In this document: piece by piece, positions 7,903-15,943 of the stretch | How positions within the stretch are numbered: position 1 is the stretch's first letter | Layout: every line of letters begins with the position of its first letter | Notes under the pieces: model-generated | Told to the model about the DNA's origin: nothing | The model's input: the letters and a program-made list of their open reading frames with translations, nothing else | The model's database searches: none | Translations under genes and position numbers: made by a program | Source: Planctomycetaceae bacterium | Lineage (GTDB): Bacteria; Planctomycetota; Planctomycetia; Planctomycetales; Planctomycetaceae | Direction: 5' to 3' | NCBI GenBank assembly: GCA_020850695.1 | Contig: JADZEF010000198.1 | Location: forward strand, 1 to 49,037 | Length of the DNA stretch: 49,037 bases

Positions 7903-9228
7903 TCATGTGGCCGGGCCTTCAGCCGGGGCGGCGGCAGCGCCGGCCGGTGGAAGATCGACGGGGCCTTCGGCCTGCGGCTGGAGCGGGCCGGCCGGGGCAT
8001 CGCCCGTGGCACAGCCGTTGTCGCAGGCGTTGTTCTGGCAGACGGTCACGGGGACCATCCGGCAGACTTCATACGGGACCTGCTTCGGCACGCAACGAGC
8101 GACCATGCGGCAGGCGGTCTCGGTGATGCACCGCGGGGTGCACTTCGCGACGCGATGCGTCACGGTGTACGGAACCTGCTTGCAGACCTGGTAGGGGACC
8201 TGGCACGTCTTCTGTTCGGTCACCATGCGGCAGACCGTGTAGGGGACGTCGCGGGTGTGGGTCTCGCAGACCTGGCGGCAGACCTGGTACGGAATGCGCT
8301 GCGTGTGGTTCTCGGTGACCATGCGGCAGACCCGGTACGGGATCTTCTCGCAGATCTCCTGCGGAACCATGCGACAGACGCGGACCGGGCAATTCTCGGT
8401 CACGCATTCCGGAACGACGCGGCAGACCTGCACCGGGCAGACCTGGCGGACGACCTGCGGGACGTAGTTGGTGCAGGGAACCTGCTGGCAGACGATGTTG
8501 GGGCACCACACGCGGCGGCAAGTGGTGAAGCCCGGGCACTGGACCATCTGCACGCGGAACCCGCAGCACGGGTCGCAGACGAGTTTCGGCACGCAGGGTC
8601 CGGGGTGGTAGTTCGTCTGCGTCTGCCACGTGCCGCAGTCACGAGTGACGGTGCGGTAGGTGGTGACGGGACGCATCACGGTGTAGCAGCGCTCCTGGTT
8701 GACCGTCTCGGTCACTTGGCGGTAGACGGTGCGTGTGATCGGGCGGTTGACCGTTTCGACGACCGGGTTGTAGATCGTCCGGCGGCATTCCCGCTCGTAG
8801 GTCTCCCAGACCGGCCGCTGCGTGCAGTAATTGACGTCGCGGTAGTAGGTCTCGGTGACGGGGCGGAAGGTCTGGTAGGTTTCCTGGCGGACGGCCTGCT
8901 CGTAGACCGGGCGGGCGACCGTGTAGCAGTGCTCACGGTAGGCGGTTTCGGCGACGGTGCGGTAGCAGGTCTGCGGGACGTCTTCGTACGTGGTGTCGTA
9001 GACGGTGCGGTTGTAGGTGTACTGCTGCGGCTCGTACTGCGTCTCGTAGACGGTGTGGTAACACGTCTGACGCTCGACCTTGCAGGTGGTGTAACACGCG
9101 GTCGGCGCACAACACGAAGTCGGGCAACACGCGTACGAACTTGCCCCGCAATAGCCGCCCGCTTCGGTGACGGCTGTCGTCCCGAGCGCTAGGGCCATTG
9201 CGAGTCCGGCGAACAGACTTCTCATCAT
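7903..9228 (-). CDS. Cysteine/tyrosine-rich YTV-type repeat protein, candidate cell-wall protein
   Basis: 441 residues from ATG 9226-9228, with GGGAG upstream. A signal peptide (M-M-R-S-L-F-A-G-L-A-M-A-L-A-L-G) is followed by a short Cys cluster. Residues of about 45-200 are rich in Y, T, V and R, with units such as Y-x-T-V-Y-E-T and C-Y-T-V-x-R-P. Residues of about 215-410 hold repeated V-C-R-M-V, V-C-R-Q-V and V-C-K-Q-V units spaced by I/V-P-Y-x-V-C. The mature part has about 43 cysteines, and the tail is Pro/Ala/Gly-rich. This is the composition of the planctomycete YTV-domain proteins, proposed to build a disulfide-linked protein cell wall. An exported structural role is inferred. It has its own terminator, and no export or processing gene lies nearby. 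Confidence 0.87.
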   Translation of the reverse strand: MMRSLFAGLAMALALGTTAVTEAGGYCGASSYACCPTSCCAPTACYTTCKVERQTCYHTVYETQYEPQQYTYNRTVYDTTYEDVPQTCYRTVAETAYREHCYTVARPVYEQAVRQETYQTFRPVTETYYRDVNYCTQRPVWETYERECRRTIYNPVVETVNRPITRTVYRQVTETVNQERCYTVMRPVTTYRTVTRDCGTWQTQTNYHPGPCVPKLVCDPCCGFRVQMVQCPGFTTCRRVWCPNIVCQQVPCTNYVPQVVRQVCPVQVCRVVPECVTENCPVRVCRMVPQEICEKIPYRVCRMVTENHTQRIPYQVCRQVCETHTRDVPYTVCRMVTEQKTCQVPYQVCKQVPYTVTHRVAKCTPRCITETACRMVARCVPKQVPYEVCRMVPVTVCQNNACDNGCATGDAPAGPLQPQAEGPVDLPPAGAAAAPAEGPAT

Positions 9229-9424
9229 GGGGGACTCCCGGTGCAATGGACACGAACTGTCGTTGTTCAATCTTCAGGGTGCAGATCACAGTCAAAACGA
9301 CCAGATTCCATTCTGTGGGGGTCGTCCGCCCCGACGCAATCAAAATTCGTGGAAGGATCGGTCAGATCGATCTCTTCTGATGACGTCCCGAAGCGTTCGA
9401 GCCTCCGCTCCCATTTGGACCTCT

Positions 9425-9982
9425 TCAGCAACAATCGGGCCATGGGCGGGTCGACCGCTTCGTGCCGCAATGATAGGCGACGTGTTGAGGCAACTTGAGC
9501 AAATTCTGCGGGATCGCGGAGTCTGCGGCGAATGCATCAGCGGCCGAAACGAAGGCACCGGTCAGACCGACGAATCCCGCGGATTGGCCCAGGCGAACCG
9601 TGCCGGACGTGCGGGAATGCCAGTTCCGAAGATACCCGTTGTGCGGATCGGTTGCGTGGCGATCTCCGCTGCTCGGCGACGGAATCTCGAATGCAGCCCC
9701 GCTTATGCCGGTAGGGCAAAATAGGGACCCGCGCCGCAGGGTCTTCCGGGCTTCCAGATATTCCGCGATTTTCCCGGCTTCCGCGACTGGCGGACGCTGC
9801 GTGAACTCTGTCAGCGGAACGACTTGCGGCGGCGTTGGGAGAAATTCGCAGGGACGGCGGCGGCCCCCCATTGCCTTCGAAAAACGCATGCTAGATTTGG
9901 CGTGTCCCGGCAAGAAGTGCGGCCGCAAAACAGACAGAGCGACCGCCAGGATGCCGGCAGCGGTGCGGACTGGAGTCCACAA
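9425..9982 (-). CDS. Doubtful hypothetical ORF
   Basis: This is the only sizeable frame with plausible codon choice in the 820-base gap between the YTV-type gene and the next plus-strand gene. The full frame is 185 residues but starts on TTG; an internal ATG at 9887-9889 would give about 154 residues. No domain is recognised, and there is no convincing Shine-Dalgarno. It could equally be non-coding upstream sequence of the YTV gene. A plus-strand frame through the same stretch looks worse. Confidence 0.25.
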   Translation of the reverse strand: MWTPVRTAAGILAVALSVLRPHFLPGHAKSSMRFSKAMGGRRRPCEFLPTPPQVVPLTEFTQRPPVAEAGKIAEYLEARKTLRRGSLFCPTGISGAAFEIPSPSSGDRHATDPHNGYLRNWHSRTSGTVRLGQSAGFVGLTGAFVSAADAFAADSAIPQNLLKLPQHVAYHCGTKRSTRPWPDCC

Positions 9983-10050
9983 GTCACACCCGTCGCAACT
10001 CAGCGTTCCCTTTCGTGGAACGGGGCGGCGACGTGCCGGCGGAGGCGGAG

Positions 10051-10734
10051 ATGGGTTTTCTGCAGCGGTTTTTGAAGAACACGTTTCGTGACGGCGCTCC
10101 CCCGCGCGGGCGGAGCAGCTTTGAGAATCTGTCGGACGATCAGCTCGAAGCGCACCTCGGCGTGAGCCGTTATGGCGAGTTCCTGCTGACCGATGCGGTG
10201 CGTCCGTCGTACGACCTGCAGGTCATTCCGCGGGCGGGCTCTCGTCACGACCATTACCAGGACCGCGAGACCGGGGTGAAGATCCCCGTGCTGATGGCGG
10301 CCGCGTCGAAGCAGGACATCTTCGAGCTCTTCCTCGACCTGCTCGACCCGCTGGGGAACGAGGTCGACGTGGTGCTCGAGACGAGCCACTCCCGCAACAA
10401 GGGGGGCCACCAGGACCTGTACCGCGAGCAGATCGATCTGCCGGTGCTGAAGAGCCTGCTCTACGACTTCGAAGAAATGCTCTCGAACGACGGCTGCACG
10501 GGCATCGCGGTGCTCAACCCGCGGATCCCGCTTGAAGTGCAGTTCGACGAGCACAAGCTGCTGATCGTTTACGGTCAGGAGCTGGGCGAATTCGAGGAAG
10601 TGCTCGAACGCTACTCGCTGCCGAACCGCGAGAACATCCGGTTCATCACCGAAGCCGAACACGTGCATTCGTCGAGCGATGAGTTCGGCGATCAGTTCGA
10701 GCAGCTGAAGTTCCGGCTGGGCATCGACGATTGA
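10051..10734 (+). CDS. Conserved-looking hypothetical protein (cytoplasmic, acidic)
   Basis: 227 residues starting M-G-F-L-Q-R-F-L-K at ATG 10051, with GGAGG ten bases upstream; an upstream in-frame start at 10015 is less likely. It has no signal peptide or TM segment. It is rich in D/E and L, with segments I-F-E-L-F-L-D-L-L-D-P-L-G-N-E-V-D-V-V-L-E-T and F-E-E-M-L-S-N-D-G-C-T-G-I-A-V-L-N that read as a folded alpha/beta domain. I do not recognise the family and assign no function. It stands alone on the plus strand. The repeat at 10753-10882 follows directly. Confidence 0.85.
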   Translation: MGFLQRFLKNTFRDGAPPRGRSSFENLSDDQLEAHLGVSRYGEFLLTDAVRPSYDLQVIPRAGSRHDHYQDRETGVKIPVLMAAASKQDIFELFLDLLDPLGNEVDVVLETSHSRNKGGHQDLYREQIDLPVLKSLLYDFEEMLSNDGCTGIAVLNPRIPLEVQFDEHKLLIVYGQELGEFEEVLERYSLPNRENIRFITEAEHVHSSSDEFGDQFEQLKFRLGIDD

Positions 10735-10752
10735 GCGGGCGGGAGGAAAATC

Positions 10753-10882
10753 CGAAGGTCGAAAATCTAATGCCTAAGGAAAATCGAAATCTCGAAACGA
10801 CGAAAGGCATGTGATTCGAGCCTTTTGAATTTCGACTTTTTGACATGTCCTTCGACATTTGAATTTCAGTGTTCGACCTTCG
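10753..10882. repeat. AT-rich intergenic element with terminal inverted repeats
   Basis: An 11-base inverted repeat (CGAAGGTCGAA at 10753-10763 and its complement at 10872-10882) flanks about 110 bases that are much more AT-rich than their surroundings and full of TTCGA/TCGAA words. A smaller inverted pair, ATGCCT/AGGCAT, lies inside. It sits between two convergent genes and could form a bidirectional hairpin or be a small repeat element. Confidence 0.6.
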
Positions 10883-10920
10883 CAACGCCGATGCAACGCG
10901 CCAACCGTCCTGGCGGTCGC

Positions 10921-12000
10921 TCAACGATCCGAGTTCGACCCTGTGGACTCGGCACCGCGTTCCCACGACGTCGGTTCGCCCGCGGAGCCGTTTGGCTGCG
11001 GAGCGGGGGACGTCCCGTTGCCCAGGATGATCTCGCCGAAGTCGACGTGCAGCGGGGCGTCGGAATCGAAGCGGTCGGATGTCGCGATGCCGCTTGGTTC
11101 GAGCGCAAGAGACTCGGGCATCTCGGCCCCCTCTTCACGGCGGCGGAGGCCAACAGGCGTCCGCGTGCGGAAGAAGAGGAAGCCCACAATGGCTGCGAGC
11201 CCGACAATGGCCGAGCCGATGAAGGCATACGCGAAGTAGGGATCGGCTTCCTTCTTCGCCAGCGACGGGACCTGGAGCAGGCGAGCGCGGCCGATGAAGA
11301 CGGGGGTCGCGCGGGCCTTCCCGTTGAAGACGTCGTGCTTCATCAGCTTCAGGAAATACCCCGAGAAAACCATCTCGGCGCTGATGTTGTGACCGATGGG
11401 CAGGTCGGCTGGCGGATCGGGGATCAGCACGCAGTAGGGATTGCCGCGCGATTCGTCCGTGGCTCCCCACACTTCGACGATGCGGCCGATGCCGGCGGGG
11501 TTCGGCGTCTTCGAGGCATCGAGCGCCCGCACGACGTGGAGGCGGAGATAGACAGGATACTTTCCGCGGTGCCTGGCGGGGTCCTGGTAGAAATTCGCCA
11601 TCAACAGGTCGCGGCGGGACCGCTTCTCAAGCTGTTCGGTCGACTGAGTGCGGCTCCAGCTCATCAGCGTCCAATAGGCCGGCATTTCGCGGCCCATGAG
11701 GTCGGTCTTGTCAGTGACGAGATCGAACTTCTCCGCCGCATCCAGCACCTCGTCCCCGTCGAGATCGTTCGGGCCGGGGACGACGATTTCCTGGTTCTCA
11801 GGCTTTGCGTCCTTGCCGTCGGCGGACGGGAGCTGTCCGACCACGGGGACGTTTTTGTTCTCGTTCGTCAGGAACTTCCATGTCGCGGGATCCTTGAACC
11901 GCTCGTAGACCATCCACAGCACGGCGACGCCGAGCAGCAGCGACACGATGCGCGTGGGCCGGATCGTCTGACCGAAAGGACGCATTCTTCTGCCGCGCAT
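10921..12000 (-). CDS. Two-TM membrane protein, last gene of the ExbB/ExbD operon
   Basis: 359 residues from ATG 11998-12000, with GGAG upstream. TM1 lies near residues 15-32 (T-R-I-V-S-L-L-L-G-V-A-V-L-W) and TM2 near 255-277 (A-Y-A-F-I-G-S-A-I-V-G-L-A-A-I-V-G). Between them is a soluble, probably periplasmic domain of about 220 residues containing a D-x-D-G-D-E-V-L-D-A-A-E-K-F stretch, which resembles a lone EF-hand-like loop. The C-terminal 80 residues are polar and probably cytoplasmic. I know no family name. It follows the third ExbD by 36 bases, so it is very likely co-transcribed and may be an accessory part of the motor complex. Confidence 0.85.
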   Translation of the reverse strand: MRGRRMRPFGQTIRPTRIVSLLLGVAVLWMVYERFKDPATWKFLTNENKNVPVVGQLPSADGKDAKPENQEIVVPGPNDLDGDEVLDAAEKFDLVTDKTDLMGREMPAYWTLMSWSRTQSTEQLEKRSRRDLLMANFYQDPARHRGKYPVYLRLHVVRALDASKTPNPAGIGRIVEVWGATDESRGNPYCVLIPDPPADLPIGHNISAEMVFSGYFLKLMKHDVFNGKARATPVFIGRARLLQVPSLAKKEADPYFAYAFIGSAIVGLAAIVGFLFFRTRTPVGLRRREEGAEMPESLALEPSGIATSDRFDSDAPLHVDFGEIILGNGTSPAPQPNGSAGEPTSWERGAESTGSNSDR

Positions 12001-12036
12001 CGACGTTCTCCGGACTCACTCGTGCGGCGGGTCGGG

Positions 12037-12603
12037 TCAGTTGAGTTCATCCCGCTGCACCGCGTTATCTCGTTGCACAAAGGCAATCTTATGCAATGGC
12101 GATCCGTCCGACAGCTTCTGGCGGGTGCAGATCTCGACAGTCTTCACCAGGTCGGAGTAAGCGAGTCGGCCGTCCGCAATGATCTGGACGCGGTCGAAGG
12201 CGCCAAGAGCCAGTGCATCCCGTAGCTCGCGGGACAAGTGAGCCTGGGCCGCTTCGTCCCATCGATTATTTGCCACGACGCGGGTGCCGATGCGGACGCG
12301 CTGAGGGACTCCCGCCTCGTTCGCATCGACATGAATGGTCAGCGTCTCGAACGGATTGACGTCGGCGACGGGACCGGCGGGATCCTGCGGCGGGGCAGCC
12401 GCGGGTTCGACCGGCGCGGGCTGAGGATGAGAAGCCGTCGGGATGTTGACCGCCAGCTGCCCTTCGGTCGGCGCCGGCCGGAAGGTCAGAATGAAGAAGG
12501 TCAGCAACTGGAACGCCATGTCGAGCATGGCCGCCAGGTTGAGGTCGACCTTGTCCGACGACTTTGACCGGCCCCCGCGACGTCCGAAGGATCGACGACT
12601 CAT
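12037..12603 (-). CDS. ExbD/TolR-family protein (third copy in operon)
   Basis: 188 residues. A basic cytoplasmic start (M-S-R-R-S-F-G-R-R-G-G-R) precedes the single TM segment, whose core L-N-L-A-A-M-L-D-M-A-F-Q-L-L carries the membrane aspartate needed for proton coupling in this family. A proline/alanine-rich linker (about 58-85) leads to the periplasmic domain (about 90-180), which ends V-Q-I-I-A-D-G-R-L-A-Y-S-D-L-V-K and C-T-R-Q-K-L. It is closely similar to the neighbouring ExbD at 12723, especially in the TM region and the I-I-A-D-G block, so the two probably arose by local duplication. It should work with the ExbB at 13887. Confidence 0.94.
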   Translation of the reverse strand: MSRRSFGRRGGRSKSSDKVDLNLAAMLDMAFQLLTFFILTFRPAPTEGQLAVNIPTASHPQPAPVEPAAAPPQDPAGPVADVNPFETLTIHVDANEAGVPQRVRIGTRVVANNRWDEAAQAHLSRELRDALALGAFDRVQIIADGRLAYSDLVKTVEICTRQKLSDGSPLHKIAFVQRDNAVQRDELN

Positions 12604-12722
12604 GCCCGCAGCTCCAGAGTTCGTCGGAAGGGGAATGAATGCGACGAGGAAAAATCGTCGACAACACCCACCGACTTGCCTGCTTTCACGGGAAGGATTT
12701 TGCGGAATCCACGGGGGCGGGA

Positions 12723-13244
12723 TCAGTTCTGGACTTCGTCCTGCTGAATGAAGCTGATCTTGTGGAGCATCTCACCGTTGGTCAGCTTCTGCCGGGTGCA
12801 GACTTCGATGACCTTCATCAGTTCGCCGTAGTGCAGCTTGCCGTCCGCGATGATCTGGACGCGTTCGTACGGAGTGAGGGCGAAGAACTCACCCAGCGAA
12901 CGGGAGAGTGAGCCGACCTGGCGTTCGTCCAGCCGGCCGCGCGAGAGGGTGCGGGTGCCGACCCGGATCTCGGTGACTTCGCCGGCGTCGTTCGCGTTGA
13001 CGTACATGTTGAGCGTTTCGAACGGGTTGATGCCCGCTCCATCCCCCGTGGCGTCTTCCTTTGGCTTGTCCTGCGGGTTGGTGATGGCCACCGGAGGGGG
13101 CAGGTTGACGGCCAGCTGCCCTTCGACCGGCGACGGACGGAAGGTGAGAATGAAGAACGTCAGCAGCTGGAACGCCATATCGAGCATGGCGGCCAGATTC
13201 AGCTGGATGTCTTCGCCCTTTTTTTTCTTATGGCGTCGGCTCAT
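12723..13244 (-). CDS. ExbD/TolR-family protein (second copy in operon)
   Basis: 173 residues. The N-terminus is strongly basic (M-S-R-R-H-K-K-K-K-G). The TM segment repeats the L-N-L-A-A-M-L-D-M-A-F-Q-L-L core with the proton-coupling aspartate, followed by R-P-S-P-V-E-G-Q-L-A-V-N-L-P-P, nearly the same as in the third copy. The periplasmic domain carries V-Q-I-I-A-D-G-K-L-H-Y-G-E-L-M-K. It lies 65 bases after the first ExbD and 119 before the third. Two near-identical ExbD genes may allow mixed dimers within one ExbB ring; this is inference. Confidence 0.94.
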   Translation of the reverse strand: MSRRHKKKKGEDIQLNLAAMLDMAFQLLTFFILTFRPSPVEGQLAVNLPPPVAITNPQDKPKEDATGDGAGINPFETLNMYVNANDAGEVTEIRVGTRTLSRGRLDERQVGSLSRSLGEFFALTPYERVQIIADGKLHYGELMKVIEVCTRQKLTNGEMLHKISFIQQDEVQN

Positions 13245-13309
13245 GCGAGTCGCTCAGTTCAAACTTCGGTGGTCGTGACGTCGGACGGAATCTCAGCAGG
13301 ACAGGAGGA

Positions 13310-13771
13310 TCAGGGCGCCTTCGCCTCGGCCGCACTCATCGCGCTGAGCTGGAACTGTCGGAAGCCGTTGTTCTGGCACAGCTTGATGACTTTGTTGACC
13401 TGGGCGAAGGGAGCCCGGCCGTCGGCCCGGACAATGACGGGAATGGGCATCTCGTCGAGGTTGGTCGCTCCTTCGGACTTCAAGTAGTCGCGCATCACGC
13501 GGGTTTCCCGCACGACGAACTTCTCGATGTCCGGAATCGGCGAACCGAAGGCGGTGACGCTGCCGTCTTCCTTCAGGTTGAGGACCAGCGGTTCCTTCTT
13601 GCCGTGCCACTCCACGGGCCGTGCCGAGCTGAGGACCGGCAGCTTGAGGCTGAGGTCCATCGAGGCCCCCTTGAAGTTGATCACGAGCATGAAGAACGTG
13701 ACCAACTGGAAGACCATGTCCAGCATGGGGGTGAGGTTCGGTTCTACGCTGTCGGCATTTCCACCCGACAT
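13310..13771 (-). CDS. ExbD/TolR-family protein (first copy in operon)
   Basis: 153 residues from ATG 13769-13771, preceded by GGGAGA on the minus strand; an upstream in-frame start at 13792 is less likely. The core E-P-N-L-T-P-M-L-D-M-V-F-Q-L-V-T-F-F has the essential TM aspartate. It diverges from the other two ExbDs: L-T-P replaces L-A-A, and the periplasmic domain has D-L-S-L-K-L-P-V-L and P-V-I-V-R-A-D-G-R-A-P. The C-terminal F-R-Q-F-Q-L-S-A-M is the usual last strand. It lies 115 bases after ExbB and is probably co-transcribed with it. Confidence 0.95.
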   Translation of the reverse strand: MSGGNADSVEPNLTPMLDMVFQLVTFFMLVINFKGASMDLSLKLPVLSSARPVEWHGKKEPLVLNLKEDGSVTAFGSPIPDIEKFVVRETRVMRDYLKSEGATNLDEMPIPVIVRADGRAPFAQVNKVIKLCQNNGFRQFQLSAMSAAEAKAP

Positions 13772-13886
13772 GGAAGTCTCCCGGCACGGCAAAACAGGCA
13801 GGATTCCCGCCCGCGGTGAAGAAACCGCTGGCGGGATCGGAGATCAGACGAGAAAAAGGTGGGCCAACGCAATCAGGCTGGCACGC

Positions 13887-14738
13887 TCACTTGGGGGGAG
13901 CGGCGGCCGGGGCGGCGGCAGGACGCTGGGCCGAAGCGTGCACCTTCCGCAGGAAGGCTTCGGCCATGTTGTGAACCTGGACTGCAAGGTGCGAGCCCTT
14001 GTTCTTGAAAACCGCGTAGAAGTAAATGGCGGGAACCGACAGGAACACGCCTTCGAACGTGAGCACGAGAGCTTCCGAAATACCGCCGGCGACTTCCGAC
14101 GCCTTGAGCGAGGTATCGGACGTGGCGATGACCGAGAAGCTCGCGATCATTCCCTTCAGCGTTCCGAGCAGCCCGATCATGGGGCCGAGCGACCCGATGA
14201 CGGCGAGCATGCTGATCTGCTTTTCCATTTCGACGTTGATCGCTTCGCCGGTGCGGTCGATCGTCTCGCGGACTTCGTCCATGCCGCCGCCCATCGAGGC
14301 GAGGCCGGTCGAGACGAGCGTGCCGTATTCGGATGGGCTGGCTTTTGCCGCCTGGTAGATGCCGTTGTAGTCGCGCTTGTTGAGCTTGTCCTCGCAGTCG
14401 GCCACGAGTTCCGGCGGGGCGACGACTTCGGGCCGCATGGTCATGAACAGCTGGATGACCTTGGCGACGAAGTAGATCGAGATGAGGAGCAGGAACGCCC
14501 CGATCATCCCGGACGTTTCGATGAGCCACATCAGCGTCGACTGCTGGTGCTTCGGCTCTTCGGCCTTCGTCTCGCCGCTGCCCGTGCTTTCCGCAGCGGG
14601 CTTGGCCTCACCTTCCTGAGCATAAGCAACCTTTGCGCCGGCGGTGCCCATCGAGATCGTGAGGGCCGTCAGCAGCATGGCGACGACGGCGAGCCGGCGG
14701 CCGGCCCATGAACCAGGAGACATCAGACAAGCAAGCAT
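13887..14738 (-). CDS. MotA/TolQ/ExbB-family proton channel protein
   Basis: 283 residues from ATG 14736-14738. A signal-like hydrophobic start (R-R-L-A-V-V-A-M-L-L-T-A-L) and an acidic linker of about 25 residues precede three TM segments: near 72-92 (I-G-A-F-L-L-L-I-S-I-Y-F-V-A), near 180-205 and near 220-245. The signature G-S-L-G-P-M-I-G-L-L-G-T-L-K-G-M-I lies at TM2, followed by G-G-I-S-E-A-L-V-L-T-F-E-G-V-F-L-S-V-P-A at TM3. An ExbB pentamer around an ExbD dimer uses proton flow to drive work across the envelope, classically TonB-type import or Tol function. No TonB or receptor gene is in the window. First gene of the five-gene operon. The frame runs on upstream but without a Shine-Dalgarno. 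Confidence 0.94.
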   Translation of the reverse strand: MLACLMSPGSWAGRRLAVVAMLLTALTISMGTAGAKVAYAQEGEAKPAAESTGSGETKAEEPKHQQSTLMWLIETSGMIGAFLLLISIYFVAKVIQLFMTMRPEVVAPPELVADCEDKLNKRDYNGIYQAAKASPSEYGTLVSTGLASMGGGMDEVRETIDRTGEAINVEMEKQISMLAVIGSLGPMIGLLGTLKGMIASFSVIATSDTSLKASEVAGGISEALVLTFEGVFLSVPAIYFYAVFKNKGSHLAVQVHNMAEAFLRKVHASAQRPAAAPAAAPPK

Positions 14739-15233
14739 GGACGGCGCCTCGGCAAAAGGGGCAGGTAACAGGATTCGGGGCAGGATGGCGGGCTCGGGCT
14801 TGTGGTCGAATCGCCCCGCAGGAATCCTGCCAGAACCGCAGGAGCCTTCTTGCGAAAGTTCGACGAGCGAGAGAACCGCCGGAATGGATTTCAAGCAGAG
14901 CGGGATGGGCGTTTGGCGTGGCAGACGAGGGAAACGTATGCAGCGTGCAGATTTCAGGATCGATCGATGGCGTGATTCGGCGGCGTTCACACGGCCAAGA
15001 CTTCGTCACCTCGACGCTCTCCGGCCTGCCCTCACTATCGCGATCGTCCCTGTCCCGAAGCACTTCCGCACAGGAATACTACGTCCACTCGATCCTACCC
15101 GTCTGAAATCCCACGCGTCAAGCACTCGAATTAACTTCCGGACAAGGTGCGGAATGATCCACTTCTCATCCTCAAAATGCGGGGACACCGTATCGAGCGA
15201 CGGATGGCATCAGGCCGCTTGCCTTAAAGCGAA
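14739..15233. other. Gene-free region upstream of the ExbB operon
   Basis: About 500 bases between the ExbB start and the rpmA terminator. No frame here has convincing codon use or a recognisable product. It should hold the operon promoter, but no clear -35/-10 pair was seen. Confidence 0.45.
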
Positions 15234-15259
15234 AGAGCACGGACGCAAGTCCGTGCTCT
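15234..15259 (-). terminator. Terminator of rpmA
   Basis: A perfect 11-bp stem (15234-15244 with 15249-15259) with a GCAA tetraloop on the plus strand. On the minus strand it is followed by a T-rich stretch (TTTCGCTTT). It lies 68 bases after the rpmA stop. Confidence 0.8.
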
Positions 15260-15326
15260 GTGCCAATCGTTTGCCGGAAATCGCCCGGAAGAAACCCCGG
15301 GAGCCTGGCCGGCGCCTCAACACGCA

Positions 15327-15581
15327 TCAGTTCATCGAGGGCTCGCCGACGTTGATGCGGCGGCCGTCCTGATCGAAGTAGACGATCCCGTCCACAAGGG
15401 AGAAGAGAGTGTAATCGCGTCCCATGCCGACGTTTTTGCCGGGGTGCCACTTCGTCCCGCACTGGCGAATGAGGATATTTCCGGCCAGCACCACTTCTCC
15501 GCCAAACTTTTTAACGCCCCGCCGCTGCGCCTTCGAGTCGCGTCCGTTGCGGCTGGAGCCTTGTCCCTTCTTATGGGCCAT
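15327..15581 (-). CDS. rpmA: 50S ribosomal protein bL27
   Basis: 84 residues, the normal length for bL27. The N-terminus [16 protein letters not shown] is diagnostic; this arm reaches toward the peptidyl transferase centre and begins directly, with no Firmicutes-type cleaved extension. The body [13 protein letters not shown] and [15 protein letters not shown] also fits. The usual partner rplU (bL21) is not next to it: the neighbour upstream on the same strand, 362 bases away, is a formylglycine-enzyme-like lipoprotein. It has its own terminator at 15234. Confidence 0.97.
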   Translation of the reverse strand: MAHKKGQGSSRNGRDSKAQRRGVKKFGGEVVLAGNILIRQCGTKWHPGKNVGMGRDYTLFSLVDGIVYFDQDGRRINVGEPSMN

Positions 15582-15943
15582 GGGTCATCGTCTCCCGGGA
15601 ATATCTGCGGTTCAACGTTAATCGTGAGTTGTGAAGAGCGGAGTATTTTTGCGAGGCCGGCCCCGCTTTGCAAGTCCAGCCGCACTCATCGCTGGCCGCC
15701 CGGCCGCAGAGGTCGTGGGAGCAGATTTCTGCAGCACTGACCGATGCGGACTCCGAGACGCCGCACGAGGATCCAAATTTCGTTCGACACGCAGGCATGA
15801 CCGTGGTGCGTCGAGCGCAGAATTGGGCTGCGGGGCGACGTTGAGCGTTGCAATAAAGCCAGCTTGAGCCTGCGGCCTCGGGCCTTCCTGCCTGTGCGAG
15901 GCGCCTGGGGATGCTCTTCGGTCGGCCATGTTCCCCTTCGCCG
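15582..15943. other. Leader/intergenic region upstream of rpmA
   Basis: About 360 bases with no credible gene. It must contain the rpmA promoter. Nothing resembling an L21 leader or a riboswitch was recognised. Confidence 0.4.

Noticed and set aside
8069-8470. Regularly spaced similar segments that could suggest a CRISPR array
   Set aside because: The periodicity is coding repeats of the YTV-type protein; there are no identical direct repeats with unique spacers, and no cas genes.
7744-9192. A 482-residue plus-strand frame opposite the YTV-type gene, with regular repeats
   Set aside because: Its repeats mirror the V-C-R-M-V codons of the real gene; the minus-strand product has a signal peptide, Shine-Dalgarno and terminator.
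9495-10091. A 198-residue plus-strand frame before the hypothetical gene at 10051
   Set aside because: It runs into the start of that gene in another frame, has poor codon choice and shows no domain.
14739-14990. N-terminal extension of ExbB to 14990
   Set aside because: The added residues are R/S/P-rich and lack a Shine-Dalgarno, while ATG 14738 starts directly before a signal-like segment.
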